From positions 21,137 through 85,136 of the forward strand of contig JAFTJA010000003.1 in NCBI GenBank assembly GCA_017456605.1: a stretch of 64,000 nucleotides of DNA, given 5' to 3'. A program made the position numbers and the translations under genes. The notes below the pieces were generated by a model. The model did not search any database, was not told the DNA's origin, and was given only the letters and a program-made list of their open reading frames with translations. This DNA is from Clostridia bacterium. Lineage in GTDB: Bacteria; Bacillota; Clostridia; Monoglobales; Monoglobaceae. Below are positions 42,951 through 52,470 of this stretch, piece after piece; positions within the stretch are counted from its first letter, which is position 1; every line of letters starts with the position of its first letter.

Positions 42951-44036
42951 ATGCAGAACAGAATATTTCAAAGTGCCTGCAATCAGCTAAAAAAAGATAT
43001 ACAGAGAAAGCTGGGAATTATGGACGAGGGTGGTCTTGTGATCGCTTGCAGTGACGAAAAGCTCGCAGGTCACCAAAACGATGCGGTAGCGGTTTTTTTC
43101 GAGACCAACAATGAAGATTTTGTAAGCGGAGGCTATACATTCCGAAAGATTGAAACCTGCAACAAAAACGTTTATATCGTCTTTTGTGAAGGTGCTGACG
43201 AAGTTGCAAGTGGCTTTGTGTCTTTTCTGGGAGCACACTTTTTGACCATAAAACAGTATTATGATGAAAAGTATGATCGTGAAAGCTTTATGAAAAACGT
43301 TATTCTTGATAACGTTCTTCCGAGCGATGTTTTATACAGAAGCCGTGAGCTCAAGCTTCCCATTGAGGCAGAACGCGTGGTTTTTCTGGTGCGTGCTCAC
43401 AAAAATGCAGAAAATGCCCCTATTGATGTTCTCCAAAGCATTTTCCCTGACAAAACAAAGGATTTTGTCATCCGCATAGATGACCGCGATGCGGCAATCG
43501 TCAAAGAAGTAAAAAGCGGCACAGATATGAAAGAAATTGTGAAAATGGCTCAGGAAATGCACGATACAATAAATTCTGAGGCTATGGTGAAGGTTTCAAT
43601 AGGTATTTCCACAGTGGTTGAAACAGTTCAGGATTTGGCAAGAGCATATCGTGAGGCAAGAATTGCTCTTGAGGTAGGAAAGGTGTTTGACACCGAAAAG
43701 AACATCATCAGTTATGACAATCTTGGTATAGGAAGACTTATTTATCAGCTCCCTACCACCCTTTGCGAGCTGTTTTTGAATGAGGTCTTCAAAAAAGAGT
43801 CTATCTCTGTTCTGGACAGTGAAACAATCTATACAATCCAGAAGTTCTTTGAAAACAACCTCAACGTGTCAGAAACCTCGAGAAAGCTTTTTGTTCACAG
43901 AAACACTCTTGTTTACAGGCTGGATAAAATCAAAAAGCTTACCGGTCTTGACCTTCGGGAGTTTGATGATGCGATAATCTTCAAAGTGGCTATGATGGTT
44001 AACAAATATCTTACATCAGAACCTACAAGATTGTAA
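42951..44036 (+). CDS. CdaR/PucR-type transcriptional regulator
   Basis: A 361-residue protein. A central GGDEF-like domain without catalytic residues ('VVETVQDLARAYREARIALEVGKVFDTEKNIISYDNLG') and a C-terminal PucR helix-turn-helix ('LNVSETSRKLFVHRNTLVYRLDKIKKLTGLDLREFDDAIIFKVAMM') define the family. The N-terminal 130 residues could bind a signal. In other bacteria such regulators respond to sugar diacids, purines or amino acids; the ligand here is unknown. ATG 42951 fits GGAGG by seven bases better than ATG 42945. Confidence 0.85.
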   Translation: MQNRIFQSACNQLKKDIQRKLGIMDEGGLVIACSDEKLAGHQNDAVAVFFETNNEDFVSGGYTFRKIETCNKNVYIVFCEGADEVASGFVSFLGAHFLTIKQYYDEKYDRESFMKNVILDNVLPSDVLYRSRELKLPIEAERVVFLVRAHKNAENAPIDVLQSIFPDKTKDFVIRIDDRDAAIVKEVKSGTDMKEIVKMAQEMHDTINSEAMVKVSIGISTVVETVQDLARAYREARIALEVGKVFDTEKNIISYDNLGIGRLIYQLPTTLCELFLNEVFKKESISVLDSETIYTIQKFFENNLNVSETSRKLFVHRNTLVYRLDKIKKLTGLDLREFDDAIIFKVAMMVNKYLTSEPTRL

Positions 44037-44092
44037 AATCCCTGCATAATAAATTTCGACCGAATTTTCAGGCAGAAAGGTAACAATAGATT

Positions 44093-44782
44093 ATGATTGA
44101 ATTTAAAAATGTATCCAAGACTTATGAGGATACCGGAGTAAGAGCGCTGAGCGACGTTTCTTTTTCTATTGAAAAAGGCGAGTTTGTGTTTTTAGTGGGC
44201 CGTTCAGGGGCCGGAAAATCCACACTCAGCAAGCTTATCATCAAAGAAGAATCTCCAGATGAGGGTGAAATATTTGTGAACAAGTTTGACCTCAATGCCC
44301 TCGCCAAAAAGGAAATCCCCTATCTCCGCAGAAGCGTGGGAATGATGTTTCAGGATTTTCGTCTGCTTCCCAACAAGACCGTATATGAAAATGTCGCTTT
44401 TGCAATGCAGGTTATCGGTGCATCGCGGAGCGAAATAAGACGAAATGTTCCAAATGTTTTGAATCTTGTGGGACTTGGACACAAGGCAAGGATGCTTCCC
44501 TCACAGCTTTCGGGCGGTGAACAACAAAGAGTTTCTTTGGCGAGAGCTCTTGTGAACAAGCCTCCGGTGATTATTGCTGATGAGCCAACTGCAAACCTTG
44601 ACCCTGACACATCGGTGCAGATTATGGAGCTTTTGGCGGAGGTCAATCAAAGAGGAACAACAATGATTGTTACCACCCACGCGAAAGATTTTGTTGATAC
44701 TATGCACAAGCGTGTTCTGGAGTTCAGGGACGGTGTTTTAATCCGAGACGAGAAAGAAGGGGCGTACGGAAATGATATTTAG
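44093..44782 (+). CDS. ftsE: Cell division ATP-binding protein FtsE
   Basis: A 229-residue ABC ATPase: Walker A 'VGRSGAGKSTLSKLI', the Q-loop 'MMFQDFRLLPNKTVYENVAF', signature 'LSGGEQQRVSLARAL' and Walker B 'VIIADEPTANLD'. With FtsX it couples ATP hydrolysis to activation of periplasmic or extracellular peptidoglycan hydrolases at division. It overlaps ftsX by 11 bases. Confidence 0.95.
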   Translation: MIEFKNVSKTYEDTGVRALSDVSFSIEKGEFVFLVGRSGAGKSTLSKLIIKEESPDEGEIFVNKFDLNALAKKEIPYLRRSVGMMFQDFRLLPNKTVYENVAFAMQVIGASRSEIRRNVPNVLNLVGLGHKARMLPSQLSGGEQQRVSLARALVNKPPVIIADEPTANLDPDTSVQIMELLAEVNQRGTTMIVTTHAKDFVDTMHKRVLEFRDGVLIRDEKEGAYGNDI

Positions 44783-45662
44783 AAATGCAAAATATTTCTT
44801 CGTTCAGGGAGTAAAAGGCCTTGTTTCAAACAGCCTTATGACTCTTGCGTCCATTGGTATTGTTATTGCAAGTCTTGTTCTGTTTGGCTTTTTTTTGCTT
44901 TTTGGTATGAATCTGAACGCCGTTGGCGAACAGATAAAGGAGCAGTGCGAGATAAACGTTTATATGCCAAACGAAATGAGCCGTGACGGTGTTCGTGAAA
45001 TCGGCAGCGCTCTCAGTGAAATTGAATATGTGAAAGAGGCTCAGCTCTATACCAAGGAAGAACGCCTTCAAAATTACAGAGAAGGCGTTTATCAGGAAAG
45101 AGCGGAGGTTATTGATACCTTGGAGGAGGATAACCCTCTTCGTGATGCATACATCCTTGTTCTTGAAGATGTGACCAAGGCAAGCGAGGTTGCGGCAGCT
45201 GCTGCAAAGATTGAGGGGGTTCAGGAGGTAGTGAACCGTCAGGACCTTATTCAGCAGATTTTGTCCATAACAAACACCGTGCAGCATGTGAGCGTCTGGC
45301 TGCTTTTGATTTTGGCGTTCATCTCGGTGTTTATTATTTCAAACACCATAAAGCTTGGGATGTTCTCCCGCCGTAAGGAAATAAATATTATGAAATTTGT
45401 GGGCGCAACAAACTGGTTTATCCGCTGGCCTTTTATTATTGAGGGAATGCTCCTTGGCGCAGTGGGGGCTGCTTGTGCCTTTGCGATTGTTATGCTGGGT
45501 TATGGCTCTGTACTCCCTGCTATTCAGGAATTCATGGGCAATATTGAGCTTTTGGCGTCAGCTGAAGTTATAAATATTGTGATTGCACTATTTTTGATAA
45601 TGGGTATGGGCATAGGTATGACAGGAAGCGGTTTGTCCATAAGAAAGCATTTACACGTTTAA
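44772..45662 (+). CDS. ftsX: Cell division protein FtsX
   Basis: A 296-residue membrane protein with four helices (about 20-45, 175-200, 220-245, 265-290) and an extracellular loop about 60-165 that contains 'CEINVYMPNEMSRDGVREIGSALSEIEYVKEAQLYTKEE'. It is the membrane partner of FtsE and its loop should contact the M23/CwlO-like hydrolase encoded next. Start ATG 44772 lies inside ftsE. Confidence 0.94.
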   Translation: MIFRNAKYFFVQGVKGLVSNSLMTLASIGIVIASLVLFGFFLLFGMNLNAVGEQIKEQCEINVYMPNEMSRDGVREIGSALSEIEYVKEAQLYTKEERLQNYREGVYQERAEVIDTLEEDNPLRDAYILVLEDVTKASEVAAAAAKIEGVQEVVNRQDLIQQILSITNTVQHVSVWLLLILAFISVFIISNTIKLGMFSRRKEINIMKFVGATNWFIRWPFIIEGMLLGAVGAACAFAIVMLGYGSVLPAIQEFMGNIELLASAEVINIVIALFLIMGMGIGMTGSGLSIRKHLHV

Positions 45663-45678
45663 GTCAGGAGGGTGTGTT

Positions 45679-46830
45679 TTGAGCAGAAAAACAGTAAAGT
45701 GGGTTTCTATTATTATTGCTTTAATATTTGCTTTTGGAGTTGTGGGGTCTTTGGCTGTACAAATGGTGTATGCTGAGACAGCACAGCAAAAGATAAATCA
45801 GGCTCAACAGAAGAAAAATGAAGCACAGCAAAGCCTCAATTCCAACCAGACCAAAAGAGCAAAAACTCTGGCAGAGATGGAAAGACTTGAGAAAGAGTCG
45901 GGTGACATACAAGGCCAGATAGATGTGATTGATGCCCAGATTGCAAAAACCGATGCAGAACTCAAAGTACAGCAGGAAAAGTTGGACGTTGCTACAAAAA
46001 GAGCCGAAGAAAAATACAACATTTTCAAAGAACGGTTTCGCGTTATGTGTGAGCAGGGCGATGTCAGCTTCATAGAGATGCTTCTTTCGGCAAAAAGCTT
46101 CAGTGACTTTGTTGATAAAACCGAGATTGTGAAAGAAATTTCCCAATATGACAAGGCGATATTTGACCAGATGGAAGCGGTGCGTGCCGAAATCGAGACT
46201 GCCCGTGACGAAATAGCAAGCCTGAAAGAAAGTCAGGAAGCATCAAAAAGCAACCTTGATTCGCAGAAGGCTTCTCTGCTCAAAAAACAGCAGGAGCAAA
46301 AGGCTTATATGCAGGAGCTTGAAAGAGATGCAGCGGCATATCAAAAGATAATTGACGAGGCAGATGCAGCGATGGAAAGCTTAAGACGCCAGATATCAGG
46401 TTCCTTGAGTTCGTCATCGTCGGGCGCAAAATATGTGGGTGGCGAGTTTGCATGGCCCACGCCAAGCTGTCATTACATAACCTCACATTTTTCACCGAGA
46501 AGAAAAAATCCTGTAAGCGGTATCTATAAACGTCATACGGGTACTGATATAGGAGCGGCATATGGTGCGGCTATTGTGGCGGCAAATTCGGGCACGGTTA
46601 CCCTTGCCGGCTGGAATTCGGGTTATGGAAACTGTGTAATCATTGACCACGGCGGCGGCAGAGCGACCCTTTATGCACATATGAGTTCATACAGTGTTTC
46701 AAAGGGACAAAGTGTTCAAAGAGGTCAGCAGATAGGAAAGGTTGGCTCCACAGGAAATTCAACAGGTCCGCATCTTCATTTTGAGGTTCTTATAAACGGA
46801 ACAGCGGTTGACCCAATGCAGTATTTTTAA
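45679..46830 (+). CDS. FtsEX-dependent peptidoglycan hydrolase with coiled coil and M23 domain
   Basis: A 383-residue secreted protein. A signal peptide or anchor helix (about 8-33), two long coiled coils (about 35-120 and 160-240), a linker and an M23 peptidase domain (about 260-383) with 'HTGTDIGAAYGAAIVAANSGTVTLAGWNSGYGNCVIIDHGG' and 'GPHLHFEV' zinc ligands. The layout matches EnvC/PcsB-like hydrolases controlled by FtsEX. It starts with TTG 45679, seven bases after AGGAGG. Whether the M23 site cuts or only activates another enzyme is not shown by sequence; the HxxxD and HLH ligands look complete. Confidence 0.9.
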   Translation: MSRKTVKWVSIIIALIFAFGVVGSLAVQMVYAETAQQKINQAQQKKNEAQQSLNSNQTKRAKTLAEMERLEKESGDIQGQIDVIDAQIAKTDAELKVQQEKLDVATKRAEEKYNIFKERFRVMCEQGDVSFIEMLLSAKSFSDFVDKTEIVKEISQYDKAIFDQMEAVRAEIETARDEIASLKESQEASKSNLDSQKASLLKKQQEQKAYMQELERDAAAYQKIIDEADAAMESLRRQISGSLSSSSSGAKYVGGEFAWPTPSCHYITSHFSPRRKNPVSGIYKRHTGTDIGAAYGAAIVAANSGTVTLAGWNSGYGNCVIIDHGGGRATLYAHMSSYSVSKGQSVQRGQQIGKVGSTGNSTGPHLHFEVLINGTAVDPMQYF

Positions 46831-46876
46831 GTTTAGTTCATAAATTATCCTTGTTTGCATAGGATATGGTATAGGC

Positions 46877-46911
46877 TCATCCCTTCATTTGATGAAGGGA
46901 TGAACGTTTTT
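46877..46911 (+). terminator. Hairpin terminator between the M23 gene and ctpA
   Basis: The arms TCATCCCTTCAT and ATGAAGGGATGA with a three-base loop are followed by ACGTTTTTG. It may reduce rather than stop transcription into the next gene. Confidence 0.65.
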
Positions 46912-46943
46912 GCAAGAAATATGCCGGAAAGGTAAGAAATCAA

Positions 46944-48116
46944 ATGTATATAAAAAAGTCAGTTTTGGTGGTATGCGCAATTTTGCTTATAATTGCGGTA
47001 TCTGTTGGAACGATTATGATTGTGAATCCCTTTGGTGCTTTGAGCTTTGAGGATTTTTTAAAATTCAAGGTGGGTGTTGCTGCTCTTGATAAGTATTATT
47101 ATGAAGAAATTGAGCCTCAGACTTTGGTTGACGGAGCACTTCTTGGTGCAACTTACAGCACAGAAGACCCCTATACGGTGTATATGAATGAGGACGAGGC
47201 AGAGAATTTTTTGGAAAGCGTAGAATCTGATGATTACAGCGGTGTGGGACTTTATATAACAGCCAGTGAAGACGGGCAGGGCATTACTGTTATATCGGCA
47301 CTTGCAAATTCCCCCGCTGAAGCTGCAGGAATACTGTCAGGTGACAAAATCCTTGAGGTGGACGGAGTTTCGGTTTCGGGGAAAAGTCTTCAGCAGGTTG
47401 CAGATGATATGAAAGGCCCTGAGGGAACGAAAGTTACTTTGAAAATACTTAAAAAGTCTACCGGTAAAACCGAAGATGTTGTGCTCTCCCGTGCCACAAT
47501 AAAACGCGAAACAGTAGTGTCGAAAATGCTTGACGATGAAAATGCTTATATTCAGATAACACAGTTTGGCATAAATACGTCGCAGGAATTTATTGAACAT
47601 TTTAACAGTCTTGTAGGCATGGGGATGAAACGTCTGGTTATTGACCTTCGAAACAATCCAGGCGGATATATGGAAATAGCGGTGGACATCGCCGATGCAT
47701 TCATTGAAGAAGGAGAAATTGTCTACACACTGGACAAAAACGGAAGAAAAGACTCACGTTTTGCAAGAGAGGGAAAGACTGAGCTTCCTATGGTGGTTCT
47801 CATAAACGGCGGAAGTGCCAGCGCCAGTGAAATTCTGGTAGGGGCGCTTTGCGACCACAACCTTGCAAAAACAGTGGGCGAGAAAACCTTTGGCAAAGGG
47901 GTTACTCAAATACCCTATCAGCTTTGGGACGGCAGCGTTATAAAAATAACGAACTCGAGATATTATACACCAAACGGTGTCTGCATTGACCATGAGGGAA
48001 TTTCCCCTGATTTTGAAGTTAAAATGAGTGAGGAAGAATATCTGAATATTTCGGATGCTGGTGTGGTAACGGACAGACAGCTTAAAGCGGCAGTAGAAAT
48101 TTTGAATGAAGAATAA
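46944..48116 (+). CDS. ctpA: S41 family carboxyl-terminal processing peptidase
   Basis: A 390-residue membrane-anchored serine protease. An N-terminal helix (7-29), a PDZ domain (about 95-180, 'YSGVGLYITASEDGQGITVISALANSPAEAAGILSGDKILEVDG') and the S41 catalytic part with 'RNNPGGYMEIAVDIADAF', 'LINGGSASASEILVGAL' (catalytic Ser) and 'GEKTFGKGVTQ' (catalytic Lys). It processes exported proteins and often follows ftsEX and the M23 gene in Clostridia. Confidence 0.93.
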   Translation: MYIKKSVLVVCAILLIIAVSVGTIMIVNPFGALSFEDFLKFKVGVAALDKYYYEEIEPQTLVDGALLGATYSTEDPYTVYMNEDEAENFLESVESDDYSGVGLYITASEDGQGITVISALANSPAEAAGILSGDKILEVDGVSVSGKSLQQVADDMKGPEGTKVTLKILKKSTGKTEDVVLSRATIKRETVVSKMLDDENAYIQITQFGINTSQEFIEHFNSLVGMGMKRLVIDLRNNPGGYMEIAVDIADAFIEEGEIVYTLDKNGRKDSRFAREGKTELPMVVLINGGSASASEILVGALCDHNLAKTVGEKTFGKGVTQIPYQLWDGSVIKITNSRYYTPNGVCIDHEGISPDFEVKMSEEEYLNISDAGVVTDRQLKAAVEILNEE

Positions 48117-48143
48117 ATTTTAAAAAACGGAGATAATTTCAAA

Positions 48144-48896
48144 ATGCAGCGTATAGGTATTGTTGACCTACGCCAGAAAAAATGCCGTATGAGGATTTTC
48201 AGGAGATACCAAAAAGAGATGGTCAACGCCCCCCAAAATCCTTTTGAAATAGTGGCAATAAGACTTCCGTATGATAAAACACAGTTTGACAGGCTGAAAC
48301 AAAAAAAGAAACAAAAAGTTTTTGAAAAAGCGAAGAAAAAGCTTGCGGCGGAAGAAATTTATGAAATTATTTTTTCAAAGGGTCTGAAAGAGCATTGCGA
48401 TGAAAAGAGCCTGAACCTGGCAAGACGAAAACAGATTTTTTTGAATATGGTCCCGGGCTGCATAAAGTGGATATCGCGAAAATATGGGATAAAATTGCCA
48501 GTTGACGAAATCTGCATAAAGAATACCCAAATGGATAGAATAAATGGGTATTTCCTAAATGAAATCTGTTATGACGCTGTAAAAATAAGATTGTGCACCG
48601 AGGACATTGAAAATGCGAAAGATGTGTGCGAGAGGTTTTATGACGAAACCGGACTTTTTGTAAAGGTTGCGAAGTCTCCGGAGCCGGGGGATGCTGACAT
48701 TCTGATAGATGCCGATGGTCCCTTTGTCAAAATCGGAACTGACCTGATGATTGATGGTGTGGAGCTGGATATATCCTTGGGCGGGTATGATGTTGATTGT
48801 CTGGATATTGCGGCGTGTGTCAAAAATGTAGATTTCCGGAAGAGAATTTTGTCATATTTTTCGGGCAAAAAAAAGTTGACTTTGAACCAAGGATGA
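48144..48896 (+). CDS. Conserved-looking protein of unknown function downstream of ctpA
   Basis: A 250-residue cytoplasmic alpha/beta protein without signal peptide. The first third is very basic and helical ('FDRLKQKKKQKVFEKAKKKLAAEE'), and the second half has 'YDETGLFVKVAKSPEPGDADILIDADGPFVKIGTDLMIDGVELDI', a fold-like pattern I cannot assign. It follows ctpA by 27 bases and its last 20 bases hold the promoter of greA. Confidence 0.6.
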   Translation: MQRIGIVDLRQKKCRMRIFRRYQKEMVNAPQNPFEIVAIRLPYDKTQFDRLKQKKKQKVFEKAKKKLAAEEIYEIIFSKGLKEHCDEKSLNLARRKQIFLNMVPGCIKWISRKYGIKLPVDEICIKNTQMDRINGYFLNEICYDAVKIRLCTEDIENAKDVCERFYDETGLFVKVAKSPEPGDADILIDADGPFVKIGTDLMIDGVELDISLGGYDVDCLDIAACVKNVDFRKRILSYFSGKKKLTLNQG

Positions 48897-48904
48897 TATA
48901 TAAT
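48876..48904 (+). promoter_or_regulatory. Sigma-A promoter of greA-lysS, inside the preceding gene
   Basis: TTGACT (48876-48881) and TATAAT (48899-48904) are 17 bases apart; the -35 and spacer lie in the last codons of the upstream gene. The leader 48912-49001 can pair GACTCAC with GTGAGC and contains an inner TTATC/GGTAA hairpin. Confidence 0.75.
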
Positions 48905-49001
48905 ATATAAATTGTGTAAACAAATTGACTCACTAAGGTGCTTTATCGGCTCACGGTAAGGCAAGACGAAGTATTATGTGAGCAGGAAGGCAAGAAATAA
49001 A

Positions 49002-49478
49002 ATGGATAACAAACAGATTATGCTTACCGATGAAGGACTTTTGAAACTTGAACAGGAGCTTGAAACTCTCAAGACCCAAAAACGCCAGGAAGTGGCTGAA
49101 AAGATAAAGGTTGCCCGCGGTTTTGGCGATTTGTCAGAAAATTCTGAATATGACGCTGCCAAAGAAGAACAGGCACAGGTTGAAGCAAGAATTGTTCAGC
49201 TTGAAAATATGCTGAAAAATGCAAAGGTTATTGACAATGACGAAATCGACCTCACCACAGTGAGCATCGGAACACGCGTGACAGTTTTTGATGAAGAATT
49301 TGAAGAAGAAATCGAATACAGCATTGTGGGTTCAACCGAGGCTGACCCTGACGCTTTCAAAATTTCGGACGAGTCACCGGTGGGCAGAGCTCTTATCGGT
49401 AAAAAAATTGATGATATCGTTGATGTAGAAACTCCCGGCGGAGTTATTAAATTCAAAATACTGAGCATAAACAAATAG
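49002..49478 (+). CDS. greA: Transcription elongation factor GreA
   Basis: A 158-residue factor with an N-terminal coiled coil '[64 protein letters not shown]' whose Asp-Leu-Ser-Glu-Asn tip enters the RNA polymerase channel, and a C-terminal globular domain with '[14 protein letters not shown]'. It rescues backtracked polymerase. I place the start at ATG 49002, downstream of AGGAAGG, rather than GTG 48978, which has no ribosome site. It lies 14 bases before lysS. Confidence 0.94.
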   Translation: MDNKQIMLTDEGLLKLEQELETLKTQKRQEVAEKIKVARGFGDLSENSEYDAAKEEQAQVEARIVQLENMLKNAKVIDNDEIDLTTVSIGTRVTVFDEEFEEEIEYSIVGSTEADPDAFKISDESPVGRALIGKKIDDIVDVETPGGVIKFKILSINK

Positions 49479-49492
49479 ATAGGAGAATTATC

Positions 49493-50992
49493 GTGAACGA
49501 AAACAACAGACAAAACGAGCAGGTACAGGATATCGGTCAGCTTATGAAAGTCAGACGTGACAAGCTGGCAGAGCTTCAGTCAGAGGGTGAAAATCCTTTT
49601 GATATTACCACTTACAATCAGGAATATCACACCGCTGATATAATCGATAATTTTGATGAGATGGAGGGCAAGATAGTTTCTATCGCCGGCCGTCTTATGT
49701 CAAAGCGCGTTATGGGCAAGGCATCATTCTTTGACCTTCGTGATAAACTTGGCAAGGTTCAGCTTTATGTTACCCGTGATGATATGGGCGAAGAGGTTTA
49801 CAAAAAGTTCAAAAGACTTGACATAGGCGATATTGTAGGTGTTACAGGTGAAGTTTTCAGAACCCAGAAGGGCGAGATTTCAGTGCGCACAAACGGCTAT
49901 ACACTTCTCAGCAAGTCGCTTCTTCCCCTGCCTGAAAAGTTCCATGGCCTTCGTGACACAGACCTCCGTTACAGACAGAGATATGTTGACCTTATTATGA
50001 ACCCTGAGGTTAAGCGGGCTTTTGAAATCCGCAGCAAGGTTATCACTGCAATCCGCAATTACCTTGATAGCAACGGCTTTATGGAGGTTGACACACCAAT
50101 TCTCAACACAATTCCCGGTGGTGCGGCTGCACGTCCTTTCATCACTCACCACAATACACTTGATATTGATATGTATATGAGAATTGCTCCCGAGCTTTAC
50201 CTCAAAAGACTTATTGTTGGCGGACTTGAAAGGGTTTATGAAATGGGCAGACAGTTCAGAAATGAAGGCATGTCAATAAAGCACAATCCTGAGTTTACCA
50301 CTATGGAGGTTTATCAGGCATACACTGACTATGAAGGAATGATGGACCTTACAGAAGATCTGATTTCAACTGTTGCACAGGAAGTTTTGGGAACTACGAC
50401 GGTTACATATCAGGGCGAAGAGGTAAATCTCGCTCCAGGTTGGGCTCGTATGACCATGATGGAATCAATCAAAAAATATGCAGGTATTGATTTCTCAGAA
50501 ACAAAAACCGACGAAGAAGCAGCGGCACTTGCAAAATCTGTTGGCGTTGAAGTTGAAAAAGGTATGTCACGAGGTGAAATAATCAGCCTTACTTTTGAAG
50601 AAAGGGTTGAAGAAAACCTCGTTCAGCCTACATTCATTTATGAATATCCCGTTGAGGTTTCACCGCTTGCGAAGAGATACAAGGACAACCCCGACTTCAC
50701 AGAACGTTTTGAAATATTCATAACCAGACGTGAATTTGGTAATGCATTTTCAGAACTCAATGACCCCATCGACCAGAAAGAACGTTTCATGAAGCAGGTT
50801 GAAAAGAGAGAAGCCGGCGACGAAGAAGCAAATATGATGGACGAAGATTTTGTTACTGCTCTTGAATATGGTATGCCTCCTACAGGTGGCCTTGGCATCG
50901 GTATTGACAGACTTATTATGCTTCTTACCGACAGCCCGTCAATCCGTGACGTTTTGCTCTTCCCGACAATGAAGCCGTTGGATAACAAGTAA
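49493..50992 (+). CDS. lysS: Lysyl-tRNA synthetase (class II)
   Basis: A 499-residue class II enzyme with an N-terminal OB-fold (about 55-160, '[22 protein letters not shown]'), motif 1 '[25 protein letters not shown]', motif 2 '[23 protein letters not shown]' and motif 3 '[30 protein letters not shown]'. It begins with GTG 49493 after AGGAG. The greA-lysS order is common in Bacillota. No T-box is seen in front of it. It is the last core gene before the accessory region. Confidence 0.96.
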   Translation: MNENNRQNEQVQDIGQLMKVRRDKLAELQSEGENPFDITTYNQEYHTADIIDNFDEMEGKIVSIAGRLMSKRVMGKASFFDLRDKLGKVQLYVTRDDMGEEVYKKFKRLDIGDIVGVTGEVFRTQKGEISVRTNGYTLLSKSLLPLPEKFHGLRDTDLRYRQRYVDLIMNPEVKRAFEIRSKVITAIRNYLDSNGFMEVDTPILNTIPGGAAARPFITHHNTLDIDMYMRIAPELYLKRLIVGGLERVYEMGRQFRNEGMSIKHNPEFTTMEVYQAYTDYEGMMDLTEDLISTVAQEVLGTTTVTYQGEEVNLAPGWARMTMMESIKKYAGIDFSETKTDEEAAALAKSVGVEVEKGMSRGEIISLTFEERVEENLVQPTFIYEYPVEVSPLAKRYKDNPDFTERFEIFITRREFGNAFSELNDPIDQKERFMKQVEKREAGDEEANMMDEDFVTALEYGMPPTGGLGIGIDRLIMLLTDSPSIRDVLLFPTMKPLDNK

Positions 50993-51045
50993 TCAAAAAA
51001 GTGCAGTAAAATAGCGGGTTTGACGAATTAGCAAAGTTGAAGAAT

Positions 51046-51072
51046 ACGCCAATTTACGCCAAACTTACGCCA
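51046..51072. repeat. Three ACGCCA repeats at 10-11-base spacing after lysS
   Basis: ACGCCA occurs at 51046, 51056 and 51067, each preceded by an AT-rich trinucleotide. The spacing equals one helical turn, as in arm-type integrase sites or initiator boxes. It lies at the point where the sequence changes from core to accessory genes. Confidence 0.45.
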
Positions 51073-51116
51073 TAATATGCAAAAGGTTATGCACTAAATA
51101 GGAACCTTAACTATTA

Positions 51117-51152
51117 AAAGCTTTGCAATGTATTGTTGCAGAGCTTTTTATT
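51117..51152 (+). terminator. Terminator after lysS
   Basis: Complementary arms AAAAGCTTTGCAA and TTGCAGAGCTTTT with one mismatch, then TTATTT. It is 125 bases past the lysS stop. Confidence 0.75.
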
Positions 51153-51164
51153 TGGTGTTATAAT
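51136..51164 (+). promoter_or_regulatory. Promoter of the HEPN-like gene, overlapping the terminator
   Basis: TTGCAG (51136-51141) and TATAAT (51159-51164) are 17 bases apart. The -35 lies in the 3' arm of the preceding terminator hairpin. Confidence 0.6.
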
Positions 51165-51196
51165 ATAAATAACGAATCATACAGGAGGTGCAGATT

Positions 51197-52447
51197 ATGG
51201 ATGATAATCTCCATAGCATAAAAAATTTGGAGGAACAAATTAAAGCCGCAAAAATGTTGTCATTCCTTTTTGGAAAAGATAAAAGAGACCAAATTAATGA
51301 ACTCTACGAGCAGGTTACTAACCTTGCATCTCAAACGGAAATTTTTAACAAAAACTTTTCGGATAGTGGGTGGTGTGCGTATGATTCGATGAACTTCCCC
51401 TTAATGCAATCGGCGAATGAAGCTTTTGAAAAAGAAGGATTAGACGCTGGTGAAAAAGTTTTGATAAATTATTATAAAAATGATGTAAAAGAAATCATGC
51501 ACTGGTTGAAAAACAAGGCTAAACCATTTATGGAAAGATATTACTTGATTCAGAAAGCTTTTGAGGACCATTTTGCTGAAAGATATTATGCGAGTGTGCC
51601 GTTGTTTTTAATAATAATCGATGGTGCAGTTAACGACTTTACGAAGAGTAAAGGCTTTTTTGCAGAAGGAACAGATTTAACCGCTTGGGATTGTTTGGTG
51701 GGATGTAGTGATGGATTGCTGAAACTAAAGGAAATTTTTAATAAGGGACGAAACAAGACAACTAGCGAAGAAATTAAACTGCCATATCGAAACGGAATTC
51801 TTCATGGAAGAGATTTGAACTATGGCAATGAATATGTGTCATGCAAGTGCGTATCTCTTATGTTTGCCTTAGCTGATTGGATGAACATGAAAAGCAACGA
51901 AGAAAACCGCAAAGCAAAGTTTGAAAAAGAAACCAATCCTCCACCATTAAGAGAATCGCTCAAAAAGTTAGCCAAAAGCAAAATAGCTAGAGAGAAAATT
52001 GCAGAATGGAAAGCACGCAAGATAATTGTTGGAGAAAACATAAGCTCTTGCCCTACGATTGAAGAATGTAATGATTTTCAATATCTTATCCCACTTCTTA
52101 AAATGTTTGCAGCTTGGCAAAATAACAATTATGGTGATTTATCTTTGTTATTAAAAAATATGTTTAGCTATGAACCTTCTGATAAAAAAAGGGCGGGAGA
52201 ATGCAGGAAACTATTTCAAAACAAAAAGTTAATTGAATACAAACTGAAAGAAATAGAAGAACGCGGTTGTGGATTAACAAGAGCTTTAATAGAAGTTCAG
52301 TGGAAGACAAATGATAAAGTTTTCAAGGAACTATTAGAATTTGGGATAGTATATCAAGGAGAAAACGATAGCGTTGCATTACCTTGGAATGGTGACGGAT
52401 ATTGGAATATAATGCCGTGGGATGTTAGAGGTTTGCATAAAGTATAA
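51197..52447 (+). CDS. HEPN-like domain protein of unknown function
   Basis: A 416-residue AT-rich gene product. Around residue 198 it has 'LPYRNGILHGRDL', an Arg-x4-His pattern (R198, H203) inside a helical region, which is the catalytic signature of HEPN RNases; the preceding helices (about 100-190) could complete the four-helix bundle. The C-terminal half contains a long basic, helical stretch and then 'IEERGCGLTRALIEVQWKTNDKVFKELLEFGIVYQGENDSVALPWNGDGYW'. HEPN proteins often act in abortive infection. AGGAGGTG precedes ATG 51197. The next gene follows after 23 bases. Confidence 0.5.
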   Translation: MDDNLHSIKNLEEQIKAAKMLSFLFGKDKRDQINELYEQVTNLASQTEIFNKNFSDSGWCAYDSMNFPLMQSANEAFEKEGLDAGEKVLINYYKNDVKEIMHWLKNKAKPFMERYYLIQKAFEDHFAERYYASVPLFLIIIDGAVNDFTKSKGFFAEGTDLTAWDCLVGCSDGLLKLKEIFNKGRNKTTSEEIKLPYRNGILHGRDLNYGNEYVSCKCVSLMFALADWMNMKSNEENRKAKFEKETNPPPLRESLKKLAKSKIAREKIAEWKARKIIVGENISSCPTIEECNDFQYLIPLLKMFAAWQNNNYGDLSLLLKNMFSYEPSDKKRAGECRKLFQNKKLIEYKLKEIEERGCGLTRALIEVQWKTNDKVFKELLEFGIVYQGENDSVALPWNGDGYWNIMPWDVRGLHKV

Positions 52448-52470
52448 TTTTAATGAAAGTAGGTGATTTG

